Source: Croceimicrobium sp963977415
Lineage (GTDB): Bacteria; Bacteroidota; Bacteroidia; Flavobacteriales; Schleiferiaceae
NCBI GenBank assembly: GCA_963977415.1
Contig: CAXBOS010000006.1
Span: 124,001-188,000 of the forward strand
Length of the DNA stretch: 64,000 bases
Direction: 5' to 3'
This document shows, piece after piece, positions 33,684 through 42,180 of this stretch (positions are counted from its first letter, which is position 1; each line of letters begins with the position of its first letter). The position numbers were made by a program, and so were the translations under genes. The notes under the pieces are model-generated. The model did no database searches. It saw nothing but the letters and a program-made list of their open reading frames with translations, and was not told the DNA's origin.

Positions 33684-34120
33684 TACAAAACCATATCCAC
33701 ATGAGGAATACCGTCTTCTAAATATGATTCAGAAATAGTTTTAAAACCAAAAGATTTGTAAAAGTCTTCTAAGTATTCCTGTGCTTGCGCCTTAATCTTT
33801 TGCCCGGGGAAGTCTTTTTGTAATTGTTCTACAGCGCGCTTTACTAGTTCTCTTCCTAATCCTTGGCCTCGAAAGTTTGAATGACAGATTACACGGCCTA
33901 TGCTTACCTCTGGGTAAACCGTATGAGGAGGACATAAACGAGAATAGGCTGCTAATTGCCCATCTGCATAAGCGAAAAGGTGACCTACTAACTTGTCATT
34001 ATCGTCTATTTCGGGATAAGCACAATCTTGTTCCACTACAAAAACATCTACGCGTAATTTGTAGATATCAAATAGTTCATCGCGCTCCAGCTCTTGCCAC
34101 TTTTTATACGTCCATTCCAT
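33683..34120 (-). CDS. GNAT family N-acetyltransferase, ElaA type
   Basis: The 145-residue protein has the ElaA pattern: ELFDIYKLRVDVFVVEQDCAYPEID (residues 15-39), the acetyl-CoA binding strand VSIGRVICHSNFRGQGLGREL (about 72-92), and AQEYLEDFYKSFGFKTISE near the C-terminus. The acetyl acceptor is unknown. It is a single gene with no linked partner. Confidence 0.88.
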   Translation of the reverse strand: MEWTYKKWQELERDELFDIYKLRVDVFVVEQDCAYPEIDDNDKLVGHLFAYADGQLAAYSRLCPPHTVYPEVSIGRVICHSNFRGQGLGRELVKRAVEQLQKDFPGQKIKAQAQEYLEDFYKSFGFKTISESYLEDGIPHVDMVL

Positions 34121-34135
34121 TGGCCTAAATTAAAA

Positions 34136-34161
34136 AGCCCTCTTGCAAAAACAAGAGGGCT
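34136..34161 (-). terminator. Rho-independent terminator of the sigma-factor operon
   Basis: AGCCCTCTTG-N6-CAAGAGGGCT is a perfect ten-base stem, followed on the minus strand by a T run. It lies 30 bp after the stop codon of the outer-membrane protein gene. Confidence 0.9.
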
Positions 34162-34191
34162 CTAAAATTTATATCGAACTCAGTTTAAAAC

Positions 34192-35499
34192 TTACAGAGT
34201 CCAGCTAACACCCACATTTACCATATTGTAAGCGGGGCCTTTTCCTGCACGGAAAAACTCGTTTAAATCGTAGCTGGCATTAATTTTAAAAGAATCAAAG
34301 CCAACTTGTGCCATTACACCGTAGCGAAAACGTTGGGTATAAAAATCATCGTAGGTTTTAGTTTCTACTTCACGATATTGAGCGGTATTGTATTCCGCTT
34401 CGGTTTTCGCAAGTAAGCGAATACCTGCATATCCACCCACTCCAAGGGTAAAGGCCTCATCACGTTTTCCCGCATCGCTAAAGTCTAATTGTAACATTAC
34501 CGGTATATTAAAATAGGCGATGTGATATTTGTTCTCTTCATAACCCAGATTAGTTGCAATTGTGTCAAATACCGCGGCTGTACCATTATTAATCAGTACC
34601 TCATTACCCTCTAACTGGAAGTTATGCCAGCTGAAATCGATTCCATATTTTAAATAAACCTTGCTGTATGGATTACCAATTCTAGATTTCGCACCGTAGC
34701 CTAAATTAAAAGATCTGCTTCTCCAAAAATTTAACTGTCCTGCAATATCTTCTACTAAGTACTGTCCATCTTCCAGCTGCTGGTTAAAGCCAAAACCTAT
34801 GTCGAAATAACTTTCGGTACGGTTTATTTTTTTACTCTTTTTACGTTTTCCCTCGTCAAAAAGGTCCTTAAACCTAATTTCTGTCTCTTCTTCTGTAACT
34901 TCCTCGTCTTGATCTTTTAAGATTACGCCATCTTTAGAAATTACGATTCGTTTTTTTACGGGATCAGCCTCGGTACTATCATTGTCTTCACCGCCCATAT
35001 TTGGAAGTGGTGGCACGGGTGGGGGTGGTGGAGGGGTTGCCATAGTACTGTCGTTTTCCAAATCTCTTTCTACTTGTTCACCCCAAGCTTCCATGCCTTC
35101 AGCAAATTTCTTTGCCCAAGATGCCATACGTTCACCGTAAGCTTCACCCCATCTTTCCATTACTTCTTCAAAGTGATCCATACCTTCTTCAAAGTTGTCT
35201 TCCGCCTTATCTCTAAGCTCATCCGCTTCTTCTTCGCTAAGCTTACCTTCTGCTTCAAGCTTATCAATTTTAGCCATTATTTGCTGCTGTTTAGCTTGCA
35301 TTTTACCTACTTCGCGAGTTGCAAAACCTATCATAGTGGCTAGGTCGGCTTGACTTAAATCTTTCTCACCTGGATCGAATGTTATGGTATTCTCTTCAAT
35401 TTGTATTTCTAAAGAACGTCTGGCATTCGTGTCTGTTTGCGCTTGTACCCCCAAGCCCGTTAAGGCGAAGGCTAAGGCCATAATTACTTGCTTTTTCAT
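34192..35499 (-). CDS. Outer-membrane beta-barrel protein with coiled-coil N-terminal region
   Basis: The likely start is ATG at 35497-35499, giving MKKQVIMALAFALTGLGVQAQ as signal peptide; the ORF extends 18 codons further up without homologous look. After the signal, about 120 residues are charged helix (KLEAEGKLSEEEADELRDKAED, MERWGEAYGERMASWAKKF), then a proline linker PPPPPPVPPLP. The last 190 residues are alternating strands typical of a PorT-like barrel (ESYFDIGFGFNQQL, FRYGVMAQVGF, ending VNVGVSWTL). It is the last gene of the ECF operon, so it is probably a target or sensor in envelope control. Confidence 0.78.
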   Translation of the reverse strand: MKKQVIMALAFALTGLGVQAQTDTNARRSLEIQIEENTITFDPGEKDLSQADLATMIGFATREVGKMQAKQQQIMAKIDKLEAEGKLSEEEADELRDKAEDNFEEGMDHFEEVMERWGEAYGERMASWAKKFAEGMEAWGEQVERDLENDSTMATPPPPPPVPPLPNMGGEDNDSTEADPVKKRIVISKDGVILKDQDEEVTEEETEIRFKDLFDEGKRKKSKKINRTESYFDIGFGFNQQLEDGQYLVEDIAGQLNFWRSRSFNLGYGAKSRIGNPYSKVYLKYGIDFSWHNFQLEGNEVLINNGTAAVFDTIATNLGYEENKYHIAYFNIPVMLQLDFSDAGKRDEAFTLGVGGYAGIRLLAKTEAEYNTAQYREVETKTYDDFYTQRFRYGVMAQVGFDSFKINASYDLNEFFRAGKGPAYNMVNVGVSWTL

Positions 35500-35557
35500 A
35501 TCTGTTTTTGTTTTTCGTTTAAAATTTATAGTGTTTCTCTTGATTGATTTCATAATT

Positions 35558-35962
35558 CTATTCTTCCATTAATTGTTTCCAACTTTCTGCAATTTGGGCG
35601 GTCCAAATTTCCAGCGCGGCTCCCAAGGCACTCATGCTTTCACGCATTGCCTCGCCGCTTTGTTTTAAGAGATCTTTCTGCTTAGCGCTGAGGTTGGGAT
35701 AGTCTTCTGCCAACTCTTGTCGATAAGCTTTAATTCGTTCTAAGCTTTCGTCAATCTTCTTGCGGCTTTCCCGTAAACTCTTATCTAAATCTACTTTTTC
35801 CAAGGCTTCAACCTTCGCGTCGAGTAAATCTGAAAACTTCTCTATTTGGTTTTCCAAATACTCCATCTCCGCACTGAGAGAGTCGATTAATTCTTCCTTT
35901 TTCTCTTGAGCTTGTAAAAAGCTTGAGGCAATAAGAAGGGCTGCTAATAATATAATTCTCAT
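35558..35962 (-). CDS. Small secreted coiled-coil protein in ECF operon
   Basis: The start is the ATG at 35960-35962 just after the anti-sigma stop. It gives the signal peptide MRIILLAALLIASSFLQAQ and about 115 mature residues of heptad-rich helix (EMEYLENQIEKFSDLLDAKVE, SLRESRKKIDESLERIKAYR) ending in IAESWKQLMEE. The upstream ORF extension overlaps the anti-sigma gene and is not likely used. Its helical character resembles the N-terminal part of the outer-membrane protein encoded next, so the two could interact. I do not recognise the family. Confidence 0.75.
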   Translation of the reverse strand: MRIILLAALLIASSFLQAQEKKEELIDSLSAEMEYLENQIEKFSDLLDAKVEALEKVDLDKSLRESRKKIDESLERIKAYRQELAEDYPNLSAKQKDLLKQSGEAMRESMSALGAALEIWTAQIAESWKQLMEE

Positions 35963-35963
35963 A

Positions 35964-36719
35964 TTATTTAGAGTTTGCAAATTGACGATTGATAAAATCG
36001 GGCAGCGGAATACTAAGTTCTGGATTTGCTTTGGGTAAAGTGGGTCTTTCTCCCGCAACGATGCGATCAAATTGATTTGTAGCATAGGCCCATAACCTCT
36101 CGCCCAACTCCGCACTTTCGGCTACTGTTGTATCAGGACCGTAATAGCCTTTTACCTCAGGAATATGTACCTTAATTTTTAAGCGGCCGGGCTGTTTTGT
36201 TAAGAGCTCGGGCTCTTCCATTCCCAAAATCTCGGCGCCTGGTGCTTCACTTTCATTAAGAGCTAATAAAGGATCGGCATTAAAGGTTTTAAGCACGGGA
36301 ATAAGCCTCGCTTTTTTAGGACTCACTTTGGCCGGAGTGCTTTTGGGGTCCTTTGCCGTTGGGCTTTTTGGATTTTCCTTAGGGTCCTTTTGTTTGGGCT
36401 CAGTATCAGGGCCTTCTTCAGTAGCACTTATTGCTTGTGCAGGGTTTTGTTTGCTTGTTAGCTCTGGCACATTGGCCTTATCGCGCTCTATTCTCAAGTT
36501 CATTAAGCGCTCCGAATTACTGTTGAAGTAGACCAATGAAGACAGACCTATTAAGAGGGCTAAAGTAGCGGCTCTTAAGTAAAAAATCGGTGCTAACTTT
36601 TTGCGTGGTGCGGCTTGCTGAGCAGCAATTTTCTCCCAAACCTGCTCTGAAGCTTTCATTTTGTGTTCTCCCAGCTTTTGCTGAAAAAGAGAATCGATGG
36701 GGTTATTGGTTTTCATCAT
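35964..36719 (-). CDS. Anti-sigma-like membrane protein
   Basis: The 251-residue protein has a cytoplasmic N-terminus with DSLFQQKLGEHKMKASEQVWEKIA, a pattern of Bacteroidota anti-sigma regulators. One transmembrane helix spans residues 44-66. A proline/lysine-rich periplasmic linker (PKQKDPKENPKSP) and a C-terminal domain follow. Its start overlaps the sigma gene stop by one base (TAATG), so the pair is coupled. It presumably holds the ECF sigma factor until an envelope signal. The exact family was not identified. Confidence 0.75.
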   Translation of the reverse strand: MMKTNNPIDSLFQQKLGEHKMKASEQVWEKIAAQQAAPRKKLAPIFYLRAATLALLIGLSSLVYFNSNSERLMNLRIERDKANVPELTSKQNPAQAISATEEGPDTEPKQKDPKENPKSPTAKDPKSTPAKVSPKKARLIPVLKTFNADPLLALNESEAPGAEILGMEEPELLTKQPGRLKIKVHIPEVKGYYGPDTTVAESAELGERLWAYATNQFDRIVAGERPTLPKANPELSIPLPDFINRQFANSK

Positions 36720-37297
36720 TAATTATTTTTATACAACAGTTGATGTTGCGCTAACTTTTCTTGTAATTTCTTTCGAGCCTTACTAAGCTGACTCTTGCTT
36801 GTGTTCTCGGAGATTTCTAACATCTCCCCAATTTCTTTATGATTATAACCCTCGATTGCATAAAGGTTAAATACCGTTTTATAACCTATTGGTAATTGAT
36901 CAATCATTACCATTAAATGCTCTGCATCATAGTGGTGTTTTACACTGGCTTCGCCAAAGGCATTGCTGCGTTCTTCGTCTACCTCTACAAAAAGGTTTTT
37001 CTGGTAGCGAATGAAATTAAGCGCTTCTCTTACCATTATCCTTCTCATCCAGGCACCTATTGCTCCTTCGCCTCTAAACTGATCAATATTCTTAAAGAAC
37101 TTTATGAAACCATTGGAAAGCACTTCTTCTGCATCTTCAATTCCTTTGGTATAGCGACGGCACACGGCTAACATCTCTCCACTATAACGCTGGTAAAGAT
37201 CGCGTTGCGCTTGAAGGTTACCCTTCTTGCACTGCTTTATCAAGCGTTGTTCGTTGTCCGGAAGATTGAAAACCTTAGTCATTGTATCGTCGTTCAT
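36719..37297 (-). CDS. ECF RNA polymerase sigma factor
   Basis: The 192-residue sigma-70 family protein has region 2 (RDLYQRYSGEMLAVCRRYTKG, DAEEVLSNGFIKFFKNIDQF, then GAIGAWMRRIMVREALNFIR) and region 4 (LPIGYKTVFNLYAIEGYNHKEIGEML, then ENTSKSQLSKARKKL). It heads a four-gene operon with the anti-sigma, coiled-coil and outer-membrane genes. Start MNDDTMTKVF or the internal MTKVF are both possible. Confidence 0.92.
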   Translation of the reverse strand: MNDDTMTKVFNLPDNEQRLIKQCKKGNLQAQRDLYQRYSGEMLAVCRRYTKGIEDAEEVLSNGFIKFFKNIDQFRGEGAIGAWMRRIMVREALNFIRYQKNLFVEVDEERSNAFGEASVKHHYDAEHLMVMIDQLPIGYKTVFNLYAIEGYNHKEIGEMLEISENTSKSQLSKARKKLQEKLAQHQLLYKNN

Positions 37298-37402
37298 AGA
37301 TATGACACTTTAAATGTTTAAAAGGGTTGCTTCACCCTGATAATTTTATCGTGAAATCTGTTAACTGGTCGAAAAATAAAGCTTTCTCCTGTGGTAATCA
37401 GA

Positions 37403-37410
37403 TAGATTTG
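37403..37410 (+). promoter_or_regulatory. -7 element TAGATTTG before the LruC gene
   Basis: This perfect TAnnTTTG match lies 27 bp upstream of ATG 37438. It lies inside the longer ORF that begins at 37327, which supports the downstream start. Confidence 0.55.
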
Positions 37411-37437
37411 TCGAAATTAGTAGCAGAAATTTCCATT

Positions 37438-39414
37438 ATGAAAAGCTTCCCAATGTCTAAAACCACTATCTTTCTTGGCCTTACTTTATTCTTAAATATT
37501 TCTTGTAAGAAGGACAATAGTGAGCCCCTTGCTAGCAGCCCAAGTTCTTATAGTTTAGAGGAGCTTCCGGTAAGTGCGAGTTTTAACTTTAATACCGAAA
37601 CTAACATTCAACTTAATATTAACGACTTCACTACGGAAAAAGTAAAGTATTATGTATTTGCCGTATTTGATGGTCAAGAGGAAGAGCTTATTGCCACGCG
37701 GATGGCTCAGCCCGGTACCAATAGCTTAGAACTAGTTCTGCCAACCTTCTGCCCAAGGATTCGCGTTGAACGCAACCAAAATGGACGCATTACTTCACGA
37801 TTTTTAGAAATAGATGCTAAGAGCCTAAACCTTAGTTTTTCAGGTAAAAAGTCGGAAATGGAAGACTGTAAAGAAACGCTATATGCTGTTAATGGTCAAG
37901 GAGGCTTTTATGCTTTAGACGTGGAAAGCGGGACTTATACTTCCACCGCTTTACCAAACCTAGTTGGAGGTGGCTCTATCGCTTGCGCCGTGAATAAGGA
38001 TAGTAATATTGTTTACTATAATACCGGAACCACGCTTCGATACTACGACTATAACACTGGCACTTTTCATGTAGCACAGCAAGGCAATCCTTTTAATGGC
38101 AGTTACCCTAGAATGGAATACAATCACACCAACGGGTTATTATACATCGCGCGAAACGAAGATATGTACATCATTAACCCTCTAAACAACGCGGTTGTAA
38201 GCAGCTTTGATATAGTCGGCCTTGAGGCACCCGTAGGCGGCGGTGATGTTGCAATAGCCGATGACGGAACAATATTTATGTGCTGTTTCAGTGGTCTTTA
38301 TCGAATAGAAGTTAATGGTAGCATTGCAAATGCCACGCGCATTTCCGCCGAAAACCTACCCTTCCAACCGACTTCCATGGCTATAGATCGCAATGATCGT
38401 CTTTACCTAGCTACTAATGATGCAAATGCCCAACTCATTGAAATGGACAAGGTGGATGGCGCTTGGTCGGTGGTACAAACTTATAATCACAAAATCAACG
38501 ACCTTGGTTCTTATAAATGCGATATTTCCCAATTAGCAAATATTGATAGTGATAACGACGGAATTATTGATGCTCAAGATGATTTCCCTAATGACCCTAA
38601 TGCAGCTCATGCTCAGTATACTCCCTCTGATATTGGTTGGGGCTCTCTATCCTTTGAAGACTTATGGCCCTCGCGCGGTGATTACGATTTTAACGATTTA
38701 GTAGTAAATTATCGCTTTACCCAAGTGGCTAATGCTAATAACCAAGTTGTGCGCTTAGAAGGACGTTTTCGCGTGAAAGCAATTGGCGCATCCTTTCGCA
38801 ATGGTTTCGGATTTAAGTTAGACGTAGATGCCAATCTAATATCTAGCGTAAGCGGATTTAACCATACAGATAATATTATAAGTGTCGACGGAAAAGGTTT
38901 AGAAGCCGGCCACAGCAACGGCTCTACCATTATTGTGTTTGACGACGCCTTTGATAATATTCCCGCTCCTGCTAGTGGCTTGTTTATTAATACCGAACGA
39001 AACAGCCCCATTGTAACTGGAGAGATGATTGAAGTGATTATCAATTTTACCAATCCCATTGATGCTGGGCTATTAGGAAACGCCCCTTTCAACCCCTTCA
39101 TTTTTATTAATGGCGATCGTGGAAGAGAAGTACATTTAGCTGACAAGCCTGCGACCGATCTAGCGAATGCCAGTTATTATAATACTGGCCATGACGATTC
39201 CGATCCGGCCTTTAATCGTTTTTACCGCACCGAGAACAACTTACCTTGGGCCATCAATATTATCCATGAGTTCCGCTATCCGGTAGAAAAAGTTCCGATT
39301 AACAATGCTTATAATTTCTTCAATGCCTGGGCCTTAAGTAGCGGCGCAAGCTACTCTGACTGGTATAAAGATAATGCTGGTTATAGAGATGATAATGATC
39401 TGATTTTGAATTAA
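37438..39414 (+). CDS. LruC domain-containing lipoprotein with TSP3-type calcium repeat
   Basis: The chosen start gives MKSFPMSKTTIFLGLTLFL-NISC, a lipoprotein signal; the ORF could extend 37 codons upstream without signal. A propeller-like region (ETLYAVNGQGGFYALDVESG to about residue 370) is followed by an acidic calcium-binding repeat (DSDNDGIIDAQDDFPND). The LruC domain then starts at about residue 397 (DIGWGSLSFEDLWPSRGDYDFNDLVV). The final part WALSSGASYSDWYKDNAGYRDDNDL is typical. It is probably exposed on the cell surface; function is unknown. A terminator follows. Confidence 0.85.
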   Translation: MKSFPMSKTTIFLGLTLFLNISCKKDNSEPLASSPSSYSLEELPVSASFNFNTETNIQLNINDFTTEKVKYYVFAVFDGQEEELIATRMAQPGTNSLELVLPTFCPRIRVERNQNGRITSRFLEIDAKSLNLSFSGKKSEMEDCKETLYAVNGQGGFYALDVESGTYTSTALPNLVGGGSIACAVNKDSNIVYYNTGTTLRYYDYNTGTFHVAQQGNPFNGSYPRMEYNHTNGLLYIARNEDMYIINPLNNAVVSSFDIVGLEAPVGGGDVAIADDGTIFMCCFSGLYRIEVNGSIANATRISAENLPFQPTSMAIDRNDRLYLATNDANAQLIEMDKVDGAWSVVQTYNHKINDLGSYKCDISQLANIDSDNDGIIDAQDDFPNDPNAAHAQYTPSDIGWGSLSFEDLWPSRGDYDFNDLVVNYRFTQVANANNQVVRLEGRFRVKAIGASFRNGFGFKLDVDANLISSVSGFNHTDNIISVDGKGLEAGHSNGSTIIVFDDAFDNIPAPASGLFINTERNSPIVTGEMIEVIINFTNPIDAGLLGNAPFNPFIFINGDRGREVHLADKPATDLANASYYNTGHDDSDPAFNRFYRTENNLPWAINIIHEFRYPVEKVPINNAYNFFNAWALSSGASYSDWYKDNAGYRDDNDLILN

Positions 39415-39433
39415 TTCCACCCCTACTTAACAA

Positions 39434-39473
39434 GTGAGCCCTGATCTACTTAGACCTAAGGCTCGCTTTTTTA
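39434..39473 (+). terminator. Rho-independent terminator of the LruC gene
   Basis: GTGAGCC ... GGCTCGC forms a stem with a 19-base loop, then TTTTTT. It lies about 20 bp after the stop codon. Confidence 0.65.
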
Positions 39474-39571
39474 TTGTTCGACCATTGGCTACGGCATAGC
39501 CATAACTGAGCTTCTTGATCTCATCTATTTAGAGCTTAATAAGACCTTAACATTAGAGTCTTTACTATGCG

Positions 39572-39579
39572 TACCTTCG
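39572..39579 (+). promoter_or_regulatory. Near-consensus -7 element before rnr
   Basis: TACCTTCG matches TAnnTTTG at all but one base and ends six bases before the RNase R start codon, predicting an almost leaderless mRNA. Confidence 0.5.
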
Positions 39580-39585
39580 CAAAGT

Positions 39586-41724
39586 ATGAGAGATCAAAAT
39601 AAAAGTAAGAAAAGGCTAAAAAGGTTAGCCAAAATTGAGAAGTCTATTTTAGGCGTGCTGCGTGAAGACCGCCTGAAAATGCTAAATTATAAGCAGATTT
39701 CTGCCAAGCTAGGTATTAACGATTTTAATGAAAGAGACTTAGTTTTAAGAGCTATCGCATCTTTGCGCAAGCAAGATTTTATAGAAGAACCCGAAAGAGG
39801 GAAATACCGCTATAAGCACAGCGATCACTTTGTAGAAGGTCGCGTAGATCTTACCTCCAAAGGTTCGGCTTATGTAATTTGTGAAGAGTTAGATCAGGAT
39901 GTGTACATCACGCCTAATAATACCAATACCGCTTTACAGGGCGATACGGTAAAGGTTTTACTTTATGCCCAACGCAAAAACAAAAAACCCGAAGGGGAAA
40001 TTGTTGAAATTATTGAGCGCTCCAGAGATGAGTTTGTAGGCACCATAGAACTGAGCAAAGACTTTGGCTTTTTAGTGCCCGACAGCAAGAAAATGCTGGT
40101 AGACATTTACATTCCCAAAGAAAGTTTAAATGGGGCTAAACACGGCCAAAAGGCTATTGCAAAAATCACGTCTTGGCCCCCGAAAGCGAGTTCTCCTTCG
40201 GGCGAAGTGCTTGAGGTTTTAGGAAACCCCGGCGACCACGAAGTAGAAATCCACAGCATTTTAGCCGAATACGGCCTTCCCCGCTTCTTCCCGAAAGAGG
40301 TAGAGCTGGAAGCCGAAGAAATTAGAGAGGAAATTAGTGCGGCAGAAATCGCCAAGCGCCTCGACTTCCGTAAAACTTTAACCTTTACCATCGATCCGCA
40401 TGATGCCAAAGATTTCGATGATGCCCTTTCCTTCAAGAAGTTAGAAAATGGCAATTACGAAGTAGGCGTGCACATTGCCGATGTTACCCATTATGTGCGC
40501 GAAGGCAGCGCTTTAGAGCGAGAAGCGCAAGAAAGAGCGACCTCGGTTTACCTGGTTGATAGAGTTGTGCCGATGTTACCCGAAAAGCTTTCCAATAAGG
40601 TTTGCTCCTTACGCCCGCACGAAGAAAAATTAACCTTTTCGGCAGTTTTTGAAATTAGTCCTGAAGCGCAAATTATTAACCGCTGGTTTGGCCGCACTAT
40701 TATATATAGCGACCACCGTTTTAGCTACGAACAAGCGCAGGAGGTAATTGAAACTAAAGAAGGGCCCTTAGCGGAAGAAGTAAACATCTTAAACGATCTC
40801 GCTTTAATATTGCGGGCCGGCCGTATGCAAGATGGCGCCTTGGCCTTTGATCGCGCGGAAGTAAAATTCCATCTTAATGAAAAAATGGAACCCATTGGCG
40901 TTTACTTCAAAGAATCGAAAGAATCCAATCACCTCATCGAAGAGTTTATGCTTTTAGCCAATAAAAGCGTAGCCGAATTTGTGGGTCTGAACGATCAGAA
41001 AAAACCGAGTGGCAAAACCTTTGTTTACCGAATTCACGATAACCCCGATCCCGAAAAACTGCGCAGTCTTGGCAATTTTGTAAAGCAATTTGGCTATTCT
41101 GTAAACTATAATAATGCTCGCGCCATCAGCAGCAGCTTAAATAAACTTTTAGGGGAAGTAAAAGGCAAGGCCGAGGAAAACATGATTTCCAAATTGGCCA
41201 TTCGCAGTATGGCGAAAGCAGTATATAGTACCGAAAATATTGGTCACTACGGCCTAAGCTTCGACTATTACTCGCATTTCACTTCGCCCATTCGTCGTTA
41301 TCCTGATATGATGACACATCGGCTTTTGCAGACCTTCCTCGATCGTCAAGCAAATCCTGGTAGAGAACGTTTTGAAGAACTGTGCGAGCATAGCAGCGAC
41401 CGCGAAAAACTGGCCACAGAAGCCGAACGCGACTCGGTGAAGTATATGCAAGTGAAATTTATGGAAGACAAAGTAGGAGAAACCTTTATGGGCTCTATTT
41501 CTGGCGTTACCGAATGGGGTGTTTTTGTGGAATTACGCGAAAATCACTGCGAAGGCATGATTAGAATTCGTGATTTTAAAGACGACTACTATAACTTTGA
41601 CGAAGCGAATTACTGCATCGTTGGCGACCGCTACGGCAAGGTTTTTCAACTGGGAGACGCCATTGCGGTGATGGTTAAAAACGCCGATTTAGAAAGAAAA
41701 CAATTGGACTTTGTTCCCGTCTAA
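39586..41724 (+). CDS. rnr: Ribonuclease R
   Basis: The 712-residue 3'-5' exoribonuclease degrades structured RNA. It has an N-terminal helical domain (YKQISAKLGINDFNERDLV), two cold-shock domains (about residues 85-225), the RNB catalytic domain and a C-terminal S1 domain (VGETFMGSISGVTEWGVFVEL). In the RNB domain the metal-binding aspartates are in TIDPHDAKDFDDALSF near residue 266. The motif HFTSPIRRYPDMMTHRLLQ lies near residue 565. Length and motifs are normal. Confidence 0.95.
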   Translation: MRDQNKSKKRLKRLAKIEKSILGVLREDRLKMLNYKQISAKLGINDFNERDLVLRAIASLRKQDFIEEPERGKYRYKHSDHFVEGRVDLTSKGSAYVICEELDQDVYITPNNTNTALQGDTVKVLLYAQRKNKKPEGEIVEIIERSRDEFVGTIELSKDFGFLVPDSKKMLVDIYIPKESLNGAKHGQKAIAKITSWPPKASSPSGEVLEVLGNPGDHEVEIHSILAEYGLPRFFPKEVELEAEEIREEISAAEIAKRLDFRKTLTFTIDPHDAKDFDDALSFKKLENGNYEVGVHIADVTHYVREGSALEREAQERATSVYLVDRVVPMLPEKLSNKVCSLRPHEEKLTFSAVFEISPEAQIINRWFGRTIIYSDHRFSYEQAQEVIETKEGPLAEEVNILNDLALILRAGRMQDGALAFDRAEVKFHLNEKMEPIGVYFKESKESNHLIEEFMLLANKSVAEFVGLNDQKKPSGKTFVYRIHDNPDPEKLRSLGNFVKQFGYSVNYNNARAISSSLNKLLGEVKGKAEENMISKLAIRSMAKAVYSTENIGHYGLSFDYYSHFTSPIRRYPDMMTHRLLQTFLDRQANPGRERFEELCEHSSDREKLATEAERDSVKYMQVKFMEDKVGETFMGSISGVTEWGVFVELRENHCEGMIRIRDFKDDYYNFDEANYCIVGDRYGKVFQLGDAIAVMVKNADLERKQLDFVPV

Positions 41725-41760
41725 AAAAGTTTAATTTTAAGGCCTTTAAGAAACAGGGAT

Positions 41761-42162
41761 ATGGATAAAAAGAAACTCGAAACTTTAATACTAGTTGTTG
41801 GCATTGTGGTGGTTGGCGCTGCTTTAGCTTTAATCCTTTTAGGAGGTGAAAACCCAAATAGCCCACTCTACACCAATATTACATTTGCGGTAGGATTCCT
41901 CTTTTACATCATTTACAATATGATGTCTACGGCTGGTCTGCAAAAAGAAATCAAAGATTTACAAAACCACGTAACCGCTTTAAAAGAAGAAAGTGCTCGC
42001 CAAAAAAAGGAAATTGAAAGCAAAACATCCGAACTCAGTGCAGCTCAAGGCGAGATTGGGCGCTTAAAGCAAGAAGGGCAAAAAATGCTGGCCGACAATA
42101 AAAAATTAAGCGAAGAACTACAATCATTAAAAGATAGCTTGAAGGAAAATAACGAAGGTTAG
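41761..42162 (+). CDS. Small membrane-anchored coiled-coil protein
   Basis: The 133-residue protein has two hydrophobic helices (residues 8-28 and 40-58) and then about 70 residues of continuous coiled coil (KEIKDLQNHVTALKEESARQ, EEIGRLKQEG-like heptads). No catalytic motif is visible. It begins 36 bp after rnr on the same strand and could be cotranscribed. It may be a structural or scaffolding membrane protein; function is unknown. Confidence 0.75.
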   Translation: MDKKKLETLILVVGIVVVGAALALILLGGENPNSPLYTNITFAVGFLFYIIYNMMSTAGLQKEIKDLQNHVTALKEESARQKKEIESKTSELSAAQGEIGRLKQEGQKMLADNKKLSEELQSLKDSLKENNEG

Positions 42163-42180
42163 ATCGCTGGTTTTACTTTT

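Noticed and set aside
32758..33704. ORFs of 60-74 codons inside the repeat array
   Set aside because: They repeat exactly with the 513-bp unit, overlap each other in different frames and have no protein character; they are shadows of the repeat.
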